DNA of 64,000 bases from NCBI RefSeq assembly GCF_024461735.1, contig NZ_JANGAD010000002.1:372001-436000 (forward strand), written 5' to 3'. The DNA comes from Anaerotignum propionicum (GTDB lineage: Bacteria; Bacillota; Clostridia; Lachnospirales; Anaerotignaceae). The notes beneath the pieces are model-generated. The model saw nothing but the letters and a program-made list of their open reading frames with translations, was not told the origin of the DNA and made no database searches. Of the stretch, positions 44,298 through 52,012 are shown in pieces (within the stretch, counting starts at the first letter, position 1; each line of letters begins with the position of its first letter). The position numbers and the translations under genes were made by a program.

Positions 44298-45086
44298 ATG
44301 AAAAAAAGCTGGAAAAGCGGGTTATGTTATTTATTATTATTTGCCTTTTGTTTTATGGGCGGAAGAATGACTGCAGAAAGACAGGCAGTCAGGGCGGCCA
44401 ATATGACGCCAAGTGGGAAGCTTGCCATTGTGATTGATGATTTTGGATACAACGGAAACGGTACGGATAAAATGCTTGCCTTGCCCATTCCCTTCACAGC
44501 GGCAGTGATGCCTTTTTCGGAATATTCGGCAGAAAATGCAAAAAAAGCAGTTGCGGCAGGCAAAGAAGTGATTATACATATGCCCATGGAATCTACAATG
44601 GGGAAACGAGAATGGGTTGGAAATAAGGGTGTTTTTTTGGACATGAACGACGATGAAATTAAAGCTGTAGTGGAAGAGGCCTACGCTATTTTACCAGAAG
44701 CGGTTGGTATGAATAACCATATGGGTTCTGCAATTACAGAAGATTCCAAAAGGTTGGGAGATGTTTTGGATATTGTTAAGGAGAAAAACGGATTTTTTAT
44801 TGATAGTGTAACCACCTGCAATAGTGTGGCAAAAGACTTGGCAGCGGAAAAAGGGGTTCCATTCTTTAAAAGAAGTGTTTTTTTAGATGGTACTAATGAT
44901 GTGGAAACGGTAAAGAAAAACCTGCGTAAGGCGGCGGATATTGCCTTAAAAGAGGGAAAAGCCTTGGCAATTGGCCATGTAGGTCCTGAGGGTGGGGATG
45001 TAACTGAGCGAGCCATTGAAGAGTTAATTCCTGAATTGGAAAAAGAGGGGATTACCTTTGTTACAGCAGGAGACTTGGTGGAGTAA
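44298..45086 (+). CDS. Divergent polysaccharide deacetylase, YibQ-like
   Basis: The 262-residue protein has an N-terminal signal/anchor (~8-25) and a COG2861 domain, a distant relative of NodB-type polysaccharide deacetylases. Motifs are AIVIDDFGYNG (metal Asp), IIHMPMES (metal His) and NNHMGSA. In E. coli the family member YibQ sits with envC-type genes, but its substrate is unknown. AGGCTGAGG precedes the ATG. The gene is likely secreted and acts on cell-wall glycan; that is inference from the family. Confidence 0.88.
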   Translation: MKKSWKSGLCYLLLFAFCFMGGRMTAERQAVRAANMTPSGKLAIVIDDFGYNGNGTDKMLALPIPFTAAVMPFSEYSAENAKKAVAAGKEVIIHMPMESTMGKREWVGNKGVFLDMNDDEIKAVVEEAYAILPEAVGMNNHMGSAITEDSKRLGDVLDIVKEKNGFFIDSVTTCNSVAKDLAAEKGVPFFKRSVFLDGTNDVETVKKNLRKAADIALKEGKALAIGHVGPEGGDVTERAIEELIPELEKEGITFVTAGDLVE

Positions 45087-45224
45087 TATTTAAAATATGC
45101 CCGAGGACTCTGTTTGAATTTATTTGAATTAATAGAAACAAATAACCCATAAACAAAAGTTTGAATTTGCCAAATATGAAGGGTTTTTGCGAGGGGTTTT
45201 GACTTTTTCTTTTTGCCAAAGATA

Positions 45225-45233
45225 TGTTATAAT
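45225..45233 (+). promoter_or_regulatory. Extended -10 promoter for recU
   Basis: TGTTATAAT gives an extended -10 (TGN-TATAAT). A good -35 box at the standard distance is missing. Initiation would fall ~55 bases upstream of the recU start. Confidence 0.5.
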
Positions 45234-45297
45234 GAAAGAACGAAAGGGTAGGGTTAAAACTGCTTTTAGAGAAAGATATACATATTTAGGAGGAGAA

Positions 45298-45861
45298 ATG
45301 TCGCACTGGAATTCAAGGGGACTCAGGGGAAGTTCATTAGAAGAAAACATTAATTTTACCAACGAAAAGTATCGGCAAAGAGGGCTGGCACTTTTTCAAA
45401 AGGTGCCTACGCCCATTACGCCGGTAAAAATCAATCAAGAAAATAAGACCATTACTTTAGCTTATTTTGAAAAGCAAAGTACGGTTGATTATATTGGGGT
45501 TGCCCAAGGGGTACCTGTTTGTTTTGATGCAAAGGAAACGTCTCATAAGCATTTACCATTGCAAAATATACATCAGCACCAGATAGAATTTATGGCGGAT
45601 TTTCGTGCCCAACGGGGATTGGCTTTTCTTCTGGTGAATTTTACTGCATTAGAGGCATACTTTTTACTGCCTTTTGAAATTTTGAAAAAGTTTTGGGAGG
45701 AGGCAGAAAAAGGTGGACGAAAATCCATTCCTGTTGAGGCATTTGCAGAAAAATACCGCATTCAGAAAACAGGCAATGGTTTATTGCATTATTTGGAAGC
45801 AGTAAGTCTATACTTAGAAGAAACAGAGGAAAAAGAGAGAAAGGAAGGTGGCTTATGCTAA
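45298..45861 (+). CDS. recU: Holliday junction resolvase RecU
   Basis: RecU cuts four-way DNA junctions in Firmicutes, in place of RuvC. The 187-residue protein opens MSHWNSRGLRGSSLEENINF and shows the endonuclease core: the Asp of STVDYIGVAQG and the E-x-K of CFDAKETSHKHLPL. The stalk region HQHQIEFMADF is also typical. AGGAGGAG precedes ATG 45298. It overlaps tldD by 7 bases. In Bacillus recU lies with ponA; here it is joined to tldD-tldE instead. Confidence 0.95.
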   Translation: MSHWNSRGLRGSSLEENINFTNEKYRQRGLALFQKVPTPITPVKINQENKTITLAYFEKQSTVDYIGVAQGVPVCFDAKETSHKHLPLQNIHQHQIEFMADFRAQRGLAFLLVNFTALEAYFLLPFEILKKFWEEAEKGGRKSIPVEAFAEKYRIQKTGNGLLHYLEAVSLYLEETEEKERKEGGLC

Positions 45862-47237
45862 ATAAAAATGTGGTGGAAAATACGCTGTCGGCGGCATTGG
45901 GTTCAGGGGCCGATTTTGCAGAAATATATATGGAGCAGACCAAACGAAATTCCATAAGCGTGGTAAACGGTAAGGTGGAGTCTGTGCAAAGCGGTCTGGA
46001 TTATGGCGCCGGAATACGGTTGTTTTTCCAAAATAAAGCGATTTACGGATTTACGAATGATACCTCGGAAAAAAATTTGATTCGCATTGCCAGAGAAGCG
46101 GCTGCTGCGGCAAGGGGAGATCGGGTTTACCCATTACAGGGGTGGCAGAGAATGGATTTGGCTTGCAGAAACCCCATTCAGATTATGCCTGATACTGTGG
46201 AGAAAAATAGGAAAGCAGAGAAACTTTATTTGGCGGCGGAAGCGGCAAAAAACTATAGCCCTTTGATTCATCAAACAAGGACAGGCTGTTTGGATATTGT
46301 AAAGGATGTGTTTATTGCAAATACAGACGGACTTTGGGCAGAAGAACAGCGGGTGCGTAGTCGTTTTACTGTAGAAGCCATTGCATCCTCAGCAACAGAG
46401 AAACAAAGTGGACATTTGGGGCCTGGTGGTTCTGTAGGGTTTGAGCTTTATGATATGATTGACGTGGAAGAGAAGGCAAGAGAGGCAGCGAGAATTGCCG
46501 TAACCATGCTAGGTGCAAAGCCTTGCCCTGCAGGAAGAATGCCGGTGGTAATTGATAATGGTTTTGGCGGTGTTATTTTTCATGAGGCCTGTGGACATAG
46601 CTTGGAGGCCACGGCAGTGGCAAGAAATGCTTCTGTTTTTGCCGGTAAGATGGGACAGCAAATTGCTTCCTCTGTTGTGACTGCCATTGATGATGGTACC
46701 ATTCCCAACGGCTGGGGATCAGCCGCTATGGATGACGAAGGGACGCCCACGCAACGAAATGTTTTGATTGAAAATGGAATTCTACGTTCTTATTTGGTGG
46801 ATAAATTAAATGGTAGGCGTATGGGTGCTAAGCCGACAGGTTCTTCAAGGCGGGAAAGCTATCGCTATGCTCCTACCAGCCGTATGACCAATACGTTTAT
46901 TGACAATGGCAAAAGCACCACCGCTGAAATCATCGCCAATACGGAATATGGCCTGTATGCAAAGCAAATGGGTGGTGGCAGCGTGGATCCGGCCACTGGC
47001 GCTTTTAATTTTGCCGTTTTGGAGGGCTACCTGATTCGTGATGGTAAAATTGCCGAGCCTGTAAGGGGAGCAACCTTAATCGGCAAGGGCATGGAGGTTT
47101 TGATGAAGATTGACATGGTAGGGAATAATCTTGCCCGTGCCCAAGGGATGTGCGGCAGTATCAGCGGCTCTATCCCCACGGATGTAGGACAGCCTATGAT
47201 ACGGGTAAAAGAGATGACTGTTGGCGGAAGGGGGTAA
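45855..47237 (+). CDS. tldD: Metalloprotease TldD
   Basis: TldD is the active subunit of the TldD/TldE heterodimeric protease that degrades unfolded or leader peptides. The 460-residue protein carries the zinc motif HEACGH in VIFHEACGHSLEA and the later conserved GGSVDPATGAFNFAV. AAGGAAGGTGG precedes the ATG. tldE follows immediately. In E. coli the pair matures microcins; no peptide-modifying genes lie nearby here, so a housekeeping role is more likely. Confidence 0.95.
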   Translation: MLNKNVVENTLSAALGSGADFAEIYMEQTKRNSISVVNGKVESVQSGLDYGAGIRLFFQNKAIYGFTNDTSEKNLIRIAREAAAAARGDRVYPLQGWQRMDLACRNPIQIMPDTVEKNRKAEKLYLAAEAAKNYSPLIHQTRTGCLDIVKDVFIANTDGLWAEEQRVRSRFTVEAIASSATEKQSGHLGPGGSVGFELYDMIDVEEKAREAARIAVTMLGAKPCPAGRMPVVIDNGFGGVIFHEACGHSLEATAVARNASVFAGKMGQQIASSVVTAIDDGTIPNGWGSAAMDDEGTPTQRNVLIENGILRSYLVDKLNGRRMGAKPTGSSRRESYRYAPTSRMTNTFIDNGKSTTAEIIANTEYGLYAKQMGGGSVDPATGAFNFAVLEGYLIRDGKIAEPVRGATLIGKGMEVLMKIDMVGNNLARAQGMCGSISGSIPTDVGQPMIRVKEMTVGGRG

Positions 47238-47239
47238 GG

Positions 47240-48583
47240 GTGTTGGATAGACAGGCTTTGCAAAAACAAATGATCGTAGAAGCCCTCAAATGCGGCTTTA
47301 CCGATTGTGAGGTATTTTATTTAGGCGGAGAAAGCTTTGAAGTGCTATTGATGGAGGGAGAAGTCTCAAACTACGAGAACAGTAGTGAAGCAGGAATCGC
47401 GTTTCGTGGAACCTACTGTGGACGTACAGGCTATGCTTTTTCGGAACGCTTAGAGGAAGACTGTATTCCTTTTTTGATAGACTCAGCCAGAGAAAACGCT
47501 ATGCTTATGAGTGAAGATGAGCATGAGGATTTATTTGCAGGAGAGGCTTATCTTGAATTTAGCGGATACTACCCAGAATTGGAGCGGGTTTGCGTGGAAA
47601 AACGGATACAGCTTGCAAAACGCATGGAGGAAGCGGCGTTAAACGGTGCTGAATCTATTGCTTCCCTTGATTATTGTGTATTGGGTATTGGAAAAAGAGA
47701 AGTTTCTATTGTTAACAGCCTTGGATTGGATATTTCCTATACGAAAAACTTTGCCTCCAGCTACGTCAGTGCCATTGCTAGGGCGAAAGATGAAACCAAG
47801 AAAGGCTCTGCCTTTTGGAAGGGCACCGATTGGGCAGAGTTTAACCCTGAGGAAACAGGCAGAAGGGCGGCAAAGCGGGGGGCTGAGCTTTTAGGAGCCA
47901 GCTCCGTTAACAGCGGCACCTATCAGGTGGTTTTGGACGGAAAAGCAATGACCTCTCTTCTTTCCTCATTTAGCGGTATTTTCTTTGGGGAAAACGTGCA
48001 AAAGGGCTTTTCCTTACTTAAGGATAGAGTGGGTGAGCAGATTGCATCTTCTTGTGTTACCTTACGGGATGATGCTTTGTTAGAGGGCGGATATGCCTCT
48101 GTGCCTTTTGACAGTGAAGGCGTTGCAGGAAAAAATAAAGCCCTGATAGAAAAAGGATACTTGAAAACGTTGCTTTATAATCGCAAATCAGCAAAAAAAG
48201 ATGGTGTTGCCTCCACCGGTAACGGCTTTAAGGCGGGTTTGACAGCTCCTGTGAAAACGGCGTGCACCAATTTTTATATCCAAAAGGGAGAAAAGACGTT
48301 GGAGCAACTTTTCTTGCAAATGGAAAATGGCCTTTTTATCACTGATTTTATGGGACTTCATGCGGGAACAAATGGGGTTTCAGGAGATTTTTCTCTTTCA
48401 GCAGAAGGGTTTCTGGTTGAAAAAGGAAATATCATAAGGCCCGTGGAGCAGATTACTGTAGCAGGAAATTTTTATACTCTTTTAAAAGATATTCTGGCAG
48501 TGGGAGAGGATTTATATTTTTCAGCAGGTGGAAAGGGTTCCCCTTCGGTTTTGATCAAAGGAATAGTAGTTGCAGGAAATTAG
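47240..48583 (+). CDS. tldE: TldE/PmbA subunit of the TldD/E protease
   Basis: This 447-residue protein is the partner of TldD. It shares the fold but lacks the HEXXXH zinc motif, as is normal for TldE/PmbA. The conserved GEQIASSCVTLRDD and GLHAGTNGVSGDFS near the C-terminus are visible. The start is GTG 47240 (TTG 47243 is equally possible), two bases after the tldD stop, with GGAAGGGGG overlapping the end of tldD. Confidence 0.93.
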   Translation: MLDRQALQKQMIVEALKCGFTDCEVFYLGGESFEVLLMEGEVSNYENSSEAGIAFRGTYCGRTGYAFSERLEEDCIPFLIDSARENAMLMSEDEHEDLFAGEAYLEFSGYYPELERVCVEKRIQLAKRMEEAALNGAESIASLDYCVLGIGKREVSIVNSLGLDISYTKNFASSYVSAIARAKDETKKGSAFWKGTDWAEFNPEETGRRAAKRGAELLGASSVNSGTYQVVLDGKAMTSLLSSFSGIFFGENVQKGFSLLKDRVGEQIASSCVTLRDDALLEGGYASVPFDSEGVAGKNKALIEKGYLKTLLYNRKSAKKDGVASTGNGFKAGLTAPVKTACTNFYIQKGEKTLEQLFLQMENGLFITDFMGLHAGTNGVSGDFSLSAEGFLVEKGNIIRPVEQITVAGNFYTLLKDILAVGEDLYFSAGGKGSPSVLIKGIVVAGN

Positions 48584-48601
48584 AATCTGAATTTATTTTA
48601 T

Positions 48602-48702
48602 ATTCCTCCAATATCAGGTTGCTTACAAAAAGTCATAGTATCTTGGTTAATCCCCAAAACTATGGATAGCTGTAATTGTCCTTTTGTTGGAGGAATTTTT
48701 TC
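48602..48702 (+). terminator. Long-loop terminator after tldE
   Basis: ATTCCTCCAA (48602-48611) and TTGGAGGAAT (48687-48696) are a perfect 10-bp inverted repeat 75 bases apart, followed by TTTTTT. A second stem, CATAGT/ACTATG, is nested inside. Confidence 0.6.
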
Positions 48703-48793
48703 CAGTTTCTTCTTATGGGAATACTTTGAAAACTTCCTAAAGATAAAACAACACAAATAAGGGGTTTTGAATAAAAATAGAACGATGGCAAAT

Positions 48794-49087
48794 CTAATTG
48801 ATGTCTTTTGCTCTCATTTTTTCTAACTCTGCTTGTTGTATTTTTTTATATTTATCTCTTCCAGTAGCCCAATCCCCAAAAAATAAAATATTTAGAATCA
48901 AAAAAGGGAGAAGATTCCTTGGTTCAAGAGGTATTATACCGCTTGCAAAAACATAAGTTGAGCCGATGAATATGAGTATTGGAAGGATACCGCCCCACAA
49001 TGGGCTTTTTAATTTCGTACAGAGAAGATATTCCGCAAACATCAGGACACCCGCAATAAAAAAACCATTCGTAAAAAACATTTTCAT
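48794..49087 (-). CDS. Small membrane protein following a DUF2089 gene
   Basis: The 97-residue protein has about three hydrophobic segments (near 5-20, 29-50 and 58-73) and a basic, polar C-terminal tail with KYKKIQQAELEKM. It overlaps the regulator gene upstream by 4 bases. The pairing of a small regulator and a short membrane protein in one operon is seen with DUF2089 genes in Firmicutes. The function is unknown. Confidence 0.82.
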   Translation of the reverse strand: MKMFFTNGFFIAGVLMFAEYLLCTKLKSPLWGGILPILIFIGSTYVFASGIIPLEPRNLLPFLILNILFFGDWATGRDKYKKIQQAELEKMRAKDIN

Positions 49088-49380
49088 TTCTCCTTTTCTT
49101 TTTTATATTTTTCGATAATTATTTTTGCAGTTTCTAAATCAATTCGAGAATCAACGGCCAATCCCTTAATAAAAGTTTGAAAGGGTTCTTCCTCCTGTTG
49201 ATCGCTCATTTCTATTTTTTGAATAAGTTTGTCTAGCCTCAATCGGACTGTCGGGTAAGAAACCTCATACAGCTTTGCAATTTCTTTTAGAGATCCGGAT
49301 TTTAGCACAAAATTCTTAAGAAAGGCTGCGTCCTCCTGACTTAAGGCAAGTACCCATTGGGGAATTTTATCAAGTTCCAA
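49084..49380 (-). CDS. DUF2089-type helix-turn-helix regulator
   Basis: The 98-residue protein begins LELDKIPQWVLALSQEDAAF and contains a helix-turn-helix (SGSLKEIAKLYEVSYPTVRL). This layout matches the DUF2089 family of small putative regulators. A GTG at 49398 is in frame, but it overlaps its own ribosome binding site, so TTG 49380 with AAAGGAG 8 bases upstream is the better start. The downstream overlapping gene is a membrane protein that it probably controls. A promoter is visible upstream. Confidence 0.85.
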   Translation of the reverse strand: MELDKIPQWVLALSQEDAAFLKNFVLKSGSLKEIAKLYEVSYPTVRLRLDKLIQKIEMSDQQEEEPFQTFIKGLAVDSRIDLETAKIIIEKYKKEKEK

Positions 49381-49417
49381 ATGTATGTCTCCTTTCACTA
49401 TAACTTTAATTTAATTT

Positions 49418-49445
49418 ATTATAACATTAATAATATTAAAGTCAA
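49418..49445 (-). promoter_or_regulatory. Promoter of the DUF2089 operon
   Basis: On the minus strand TTGACT (49445-49440), a 16-base spacer and TATAAT (49423-49418). Confidence 0.78.
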
Positions 49446-49629
49446 TAGGAAAGTGAAATTGAATATATGGTTTTTCTTGCTAAAACAAACGGGCACTTGG
49501 AACTGCAAGAAGCTATGATTTCATTTTAAAATATGTTGAGATGGATTCATAAAGTTTTGGGTACTTAAAATCAATTAACCGCGTTAAGGGAATTTGATTT
49601 AAACATAATTTGGTTTTAGTAAGCAATAT

Positions 49630-49658
49630 TTGCCTCGGTTACTTAAAGATGTTATACT
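49630..49658 (+). promoter_or_regulatory. Promoter of the 49-residue membrane protein gene
   Basis: TTGCCT (49630-49635), a 17-base spacer and TATACT (49653-49658), located 42 bases upstream of the start codon. Confidence 0.65.
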
Positions 49659-49700
49659 GGAAAAATAAGGATGTCTAGCATGGGATAAGGAGGTTCAGCG

Positions 49701-49850
49701 ATGGAGGCCATAAACTCTTTTGCAGCGTCGAGCGTAATTTTTTCGGTGTATATGGTTGTTTTAGCTGTTTTTCGCTTAGGGCTGGGGGTTACACTGGCAG
49801 TTTTGGCTATTAAGTGTATGTTGAAATACCTGAAGAAAGACGAGTCGTAA
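49701..49850 (+). CDS. 49-residue single-span membrane protein
   Basis: This short gene codes for MEAINSFAASSVIFSVYMVV..., one or two closely spaced hydrophobic segments (~8-38) and a basic tail KCMLKYLKKDES. It has its own promoter, an AAGGAGG site 9 bases before the ATG, and a terminator 23 bases after the stop, so it is a complete transcription unit. Size and layout recall holin-like and type I toxin peptides, but no antisense RNA is evident. It could equally be a small regulatory membrane protein. Confidence 0.7.
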   Translation: MEAINSFAASSVIFSVYMVVLAVFRLGLGVTLAVLAIKCMLKYLKKDES

Positions 49851-49872
49851 TATCAAATAATCACAACCAAAG

Positions 49873-49912
49873 AAAGGGCATCTTCCTACTATTTGCAAGG
49901 ATGGCCTTTTTT
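49873..49912 (+). terminator. Terminator of the 49-residue gene
   Basis: AAAGGGCATCTT pairs with AAGGATGGCCTTT with one mismatch, followed by TTT. Confidence 0.75.
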
Positions 49913-50109
49913 GGTGTTCAAAAAGGGGATTCCCCTTTGACATGGGCCTCTCACCCAAGGCTTCAGCAAGGTGGCGGAGGAGAAATGAGGCATACCTTAT
50001 GGATAAAAGGTTTTTAAATATTCCAGCTTGCTGGGATGAGTAAAGCCTTCCGGGGTAAAAACTCTGTTTTCCAAGTGCTTTCCTTATAAAAAGCTGGTTT
50101 TTCCTAAGA

Positions 50110-50143
50110 GGAAAGGCACCCTTATTTGAATTAAGGATGCCTT
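50110..50143 (-). terminator. Terminator of the beta-CASP nuclease gene
   Basis: On the minus strand AAGGCATCCTTA (50143-50132) pairs with TAAGGGTGCCTT (50124-50113), followed by TTCC. The stem is also formed on the plus strand. Confidence 0.65.
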
Positions 50144-50162
50144 AAATTATGGGATAGCAGGG

Positions 50163-51788
50163 TTACTGCTCCAGCTTATCTGCAAAATCTTCCAGTTGCT
50201 TTAACAGTTGTTCCATATCTTTATTTGCGCCGCCTTTGTTTTGATTGATAATGCGGGTTAGGCGTTGGTTTGCCAAGTCAAGCCGATTTGCCAAATACAT
50301 TGCACGTTTTCCACCGGAGGATACCCCTTTCTGCTGAGGATATTCCTTTGGTTTTACAGGGATTTTAACACCCTCTGACAGTAGTATTCCCGTTGCCAAG
50401 TCGTAGCAGGCGCCACTATAGGGTGCAGCGGACTGAAGTTGATAGTCTTCTTTTAAACAGCGGGCAAATTCGTCCGCAACAAGGTCATCTCCGTGAACAA
50501 CAAATACTCTTTCGGGTTTGGGCTCAAAATGGTTAATCCAGTTGAGCAAGCCCTTTTTGTCAGCATGACCACTGACCCCAGCCAACTGTTCAATATGGGC
50601 ATTCACCGTAATGGTTTCGCCGAACAGGCGAACCTCCGTTGCACCTTCTACGATGATTCTGCCTAGGGTTCCCATGGCTTGATAGCCTACGAACAGGATG
50701 GTGCTTTCTTTTCGCCATAAGTTATGCTTTAAATGATGACGAATGCGTCCGGCTTCACACATACCCGAAGCGGAAATGATTACCTTGGGGGCTTTATCGA
50801 AGTTAATCGCCTGAGAATCTTCAGGGGTTACTGCGGTAACCAGTCCGTTAAATTCCAGAGGGTTGATTCCGCTTTTCACCAGCTCCATGGCCTTGGTATC
50901 ATAACAGTCCATTCTGTTCTCTGTGAAAATTTTCGTTGCTTCTATGGCAAGGGGACTGTCTACATAGACCTTAAAATTCTCATGGTTTTTAATCAGACCC
51001 CTCTCTTTAATTTCTCGAATAAAATAAAGCATTTCTTGGGTTCGACCAACGGCAAATGCGGGAATCACTAAGTTTCCGCCACGGTCAAAGGTTTCTTGAA
51101 TATGCCTTGCCAATTCCAAAACATAGTCAGGTGGAGGATTATGCAGTCGGTCGCCATAAGTGCTTTCCATAATGACATAGTCAGCTTCCGTGGTATAGCG
51201 AGGGTCGTGAATAATAGGCTGATTCAGATTACCGATATCACCTGAGAAGACTATTTTTTTAGTAATTTCCCCTTCTGTAAGCCAAATTTCAATGCTTGAG
51301 GAACCCAAAAGGTGACCCACATCGGTAAAACGGATTGTAATTCCTTCGGTTACAGGAACATCTATTTCATAATCCCAGGCATGAAACAAAGAGGCAACGG
51401 CAGAGGCTTCCTCTGTGGTGTAGAGGGGTTCAAAGGGTGCAGTTCCTGCCCTTTTTGCCTTTCGGTTTCGCCATTGGGCCTCAAATTCCTGAATATGGGC
51501 GCTATCTAATAGCATAATACGGCAAAGGTCTGTGGTTGCCTCCGTTGCATGAATTTCACCGCGAAACCCGTTTTTGTAGAGAAGGGGCAAAAGCCCCGAA
51601 TGGTCAATATGAGCATGGGAAAGAAAAACGTAATCAATTGCAGAGGCGGGCACGGGAATTTCTTGATTTTCATAAGTATCTCGTCCCTGCTCCATACCGC
51701 AATCCAAAAGAATGCTTTTGCCGCAGGCTTCGATATAATGGCAACTGCCGGTTACTTCATGGGCGGCGCCTAAAAACATTAATTTCAT
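50163..51788 (-). CDS. Beta-CASP metallo-beta-lactamase-fold RNA nuclease
   Basis: The 541-residue protein has the metallo-beta-lactamase domain with HAHIDHSG (HxHxDH), the beta-CASP insertion and an RMMBL region. Motifs SASGMCEAGRIRHHL and SGHADKKGLL, then VVHGD, complete the active site. It belongs to the COG1236 (YSH1/CPSF-like) group of RNA-processing exonucleases, not the RNase J group. A short C-terminal extension (~500-541) is helical and lysine-rich. AGGAGGAATCAC precedes ATG 51788; the longer frame from 51821 has no site. Target RNA is unknown. Confidence 0.92.
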   Translation of the reverse strand: MKLMFLGAAHEVTGSCHYIEACGKSILLDCGMEQGRDTYENQEIPVPASAIDYVFLSHAHIDHSGLLPLLYKNGFRGEIHATEATTDLCRIMLLDSAHIQEFEAQWRNRKAKRAGTAPFEPLYTTEEASAVASLFHAWDYEIDVPVTEGITIRFTDVGHLLGSSSIEIWLTEGEITKKIVFSGDIGNLNQPIIHDPRYTTEADYVIMESTYGDRLHNPPPDYVLELARHIQETFDRGGNLVIPAFAVGRTQEMLYFIREIKERGLIKNHENFKVYVDSPLAIEATKIFTENRMDCYDTKAMELVKSGINPLEFNGLVTAVTPEDSQAINFDKAPKVIISASGMCEAGRIRHHLKHNLWRKESTILFVGYQAMGTLGRIIVEGATEVRLFGETITVNAHIEQLAGVSGHADKKGLLNWINHFEPKPERVFVVHGDDLVADEFARCLKEDYQLQSAAPYSGACYDLATGILLSEGVKIPVKPKEYPQQKGVSSGGKRAMYLANRLDLANQRLTRIINQNKGGANKDMEQLLKQLEDFADKLEQ

Positions 51789-52012
51789 GTGATTCCTCCT
51801 TAAGCGTACAAGTTTTTGCATTACTTTTTTTCTTTTTTAGTATATCCCCATTTATTCACAATGACAAGACGGTTCTTTTTTGTCAGATTTCTATTGGGGG
51901 TGTCGAAAACGCCTGCATTTTTGTATGGAAACAAATGGACAAGTGGTATATAATAAAGTGGACTAATTGGGTGGATAAAATGACGGTGCACAGAAAGAAG
52001 GGGGCTGATTTT

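Noticed and set aside
50000-50110. Sequence resembling part of a c-di-GMP-I riboswitch (hairpin CCAGC-TT-GCTGG followed by AAAGCC)
   Set aside because: The conserved upstream block and the GACGCAAAGCC core are not matched, and no + strand gene follows.
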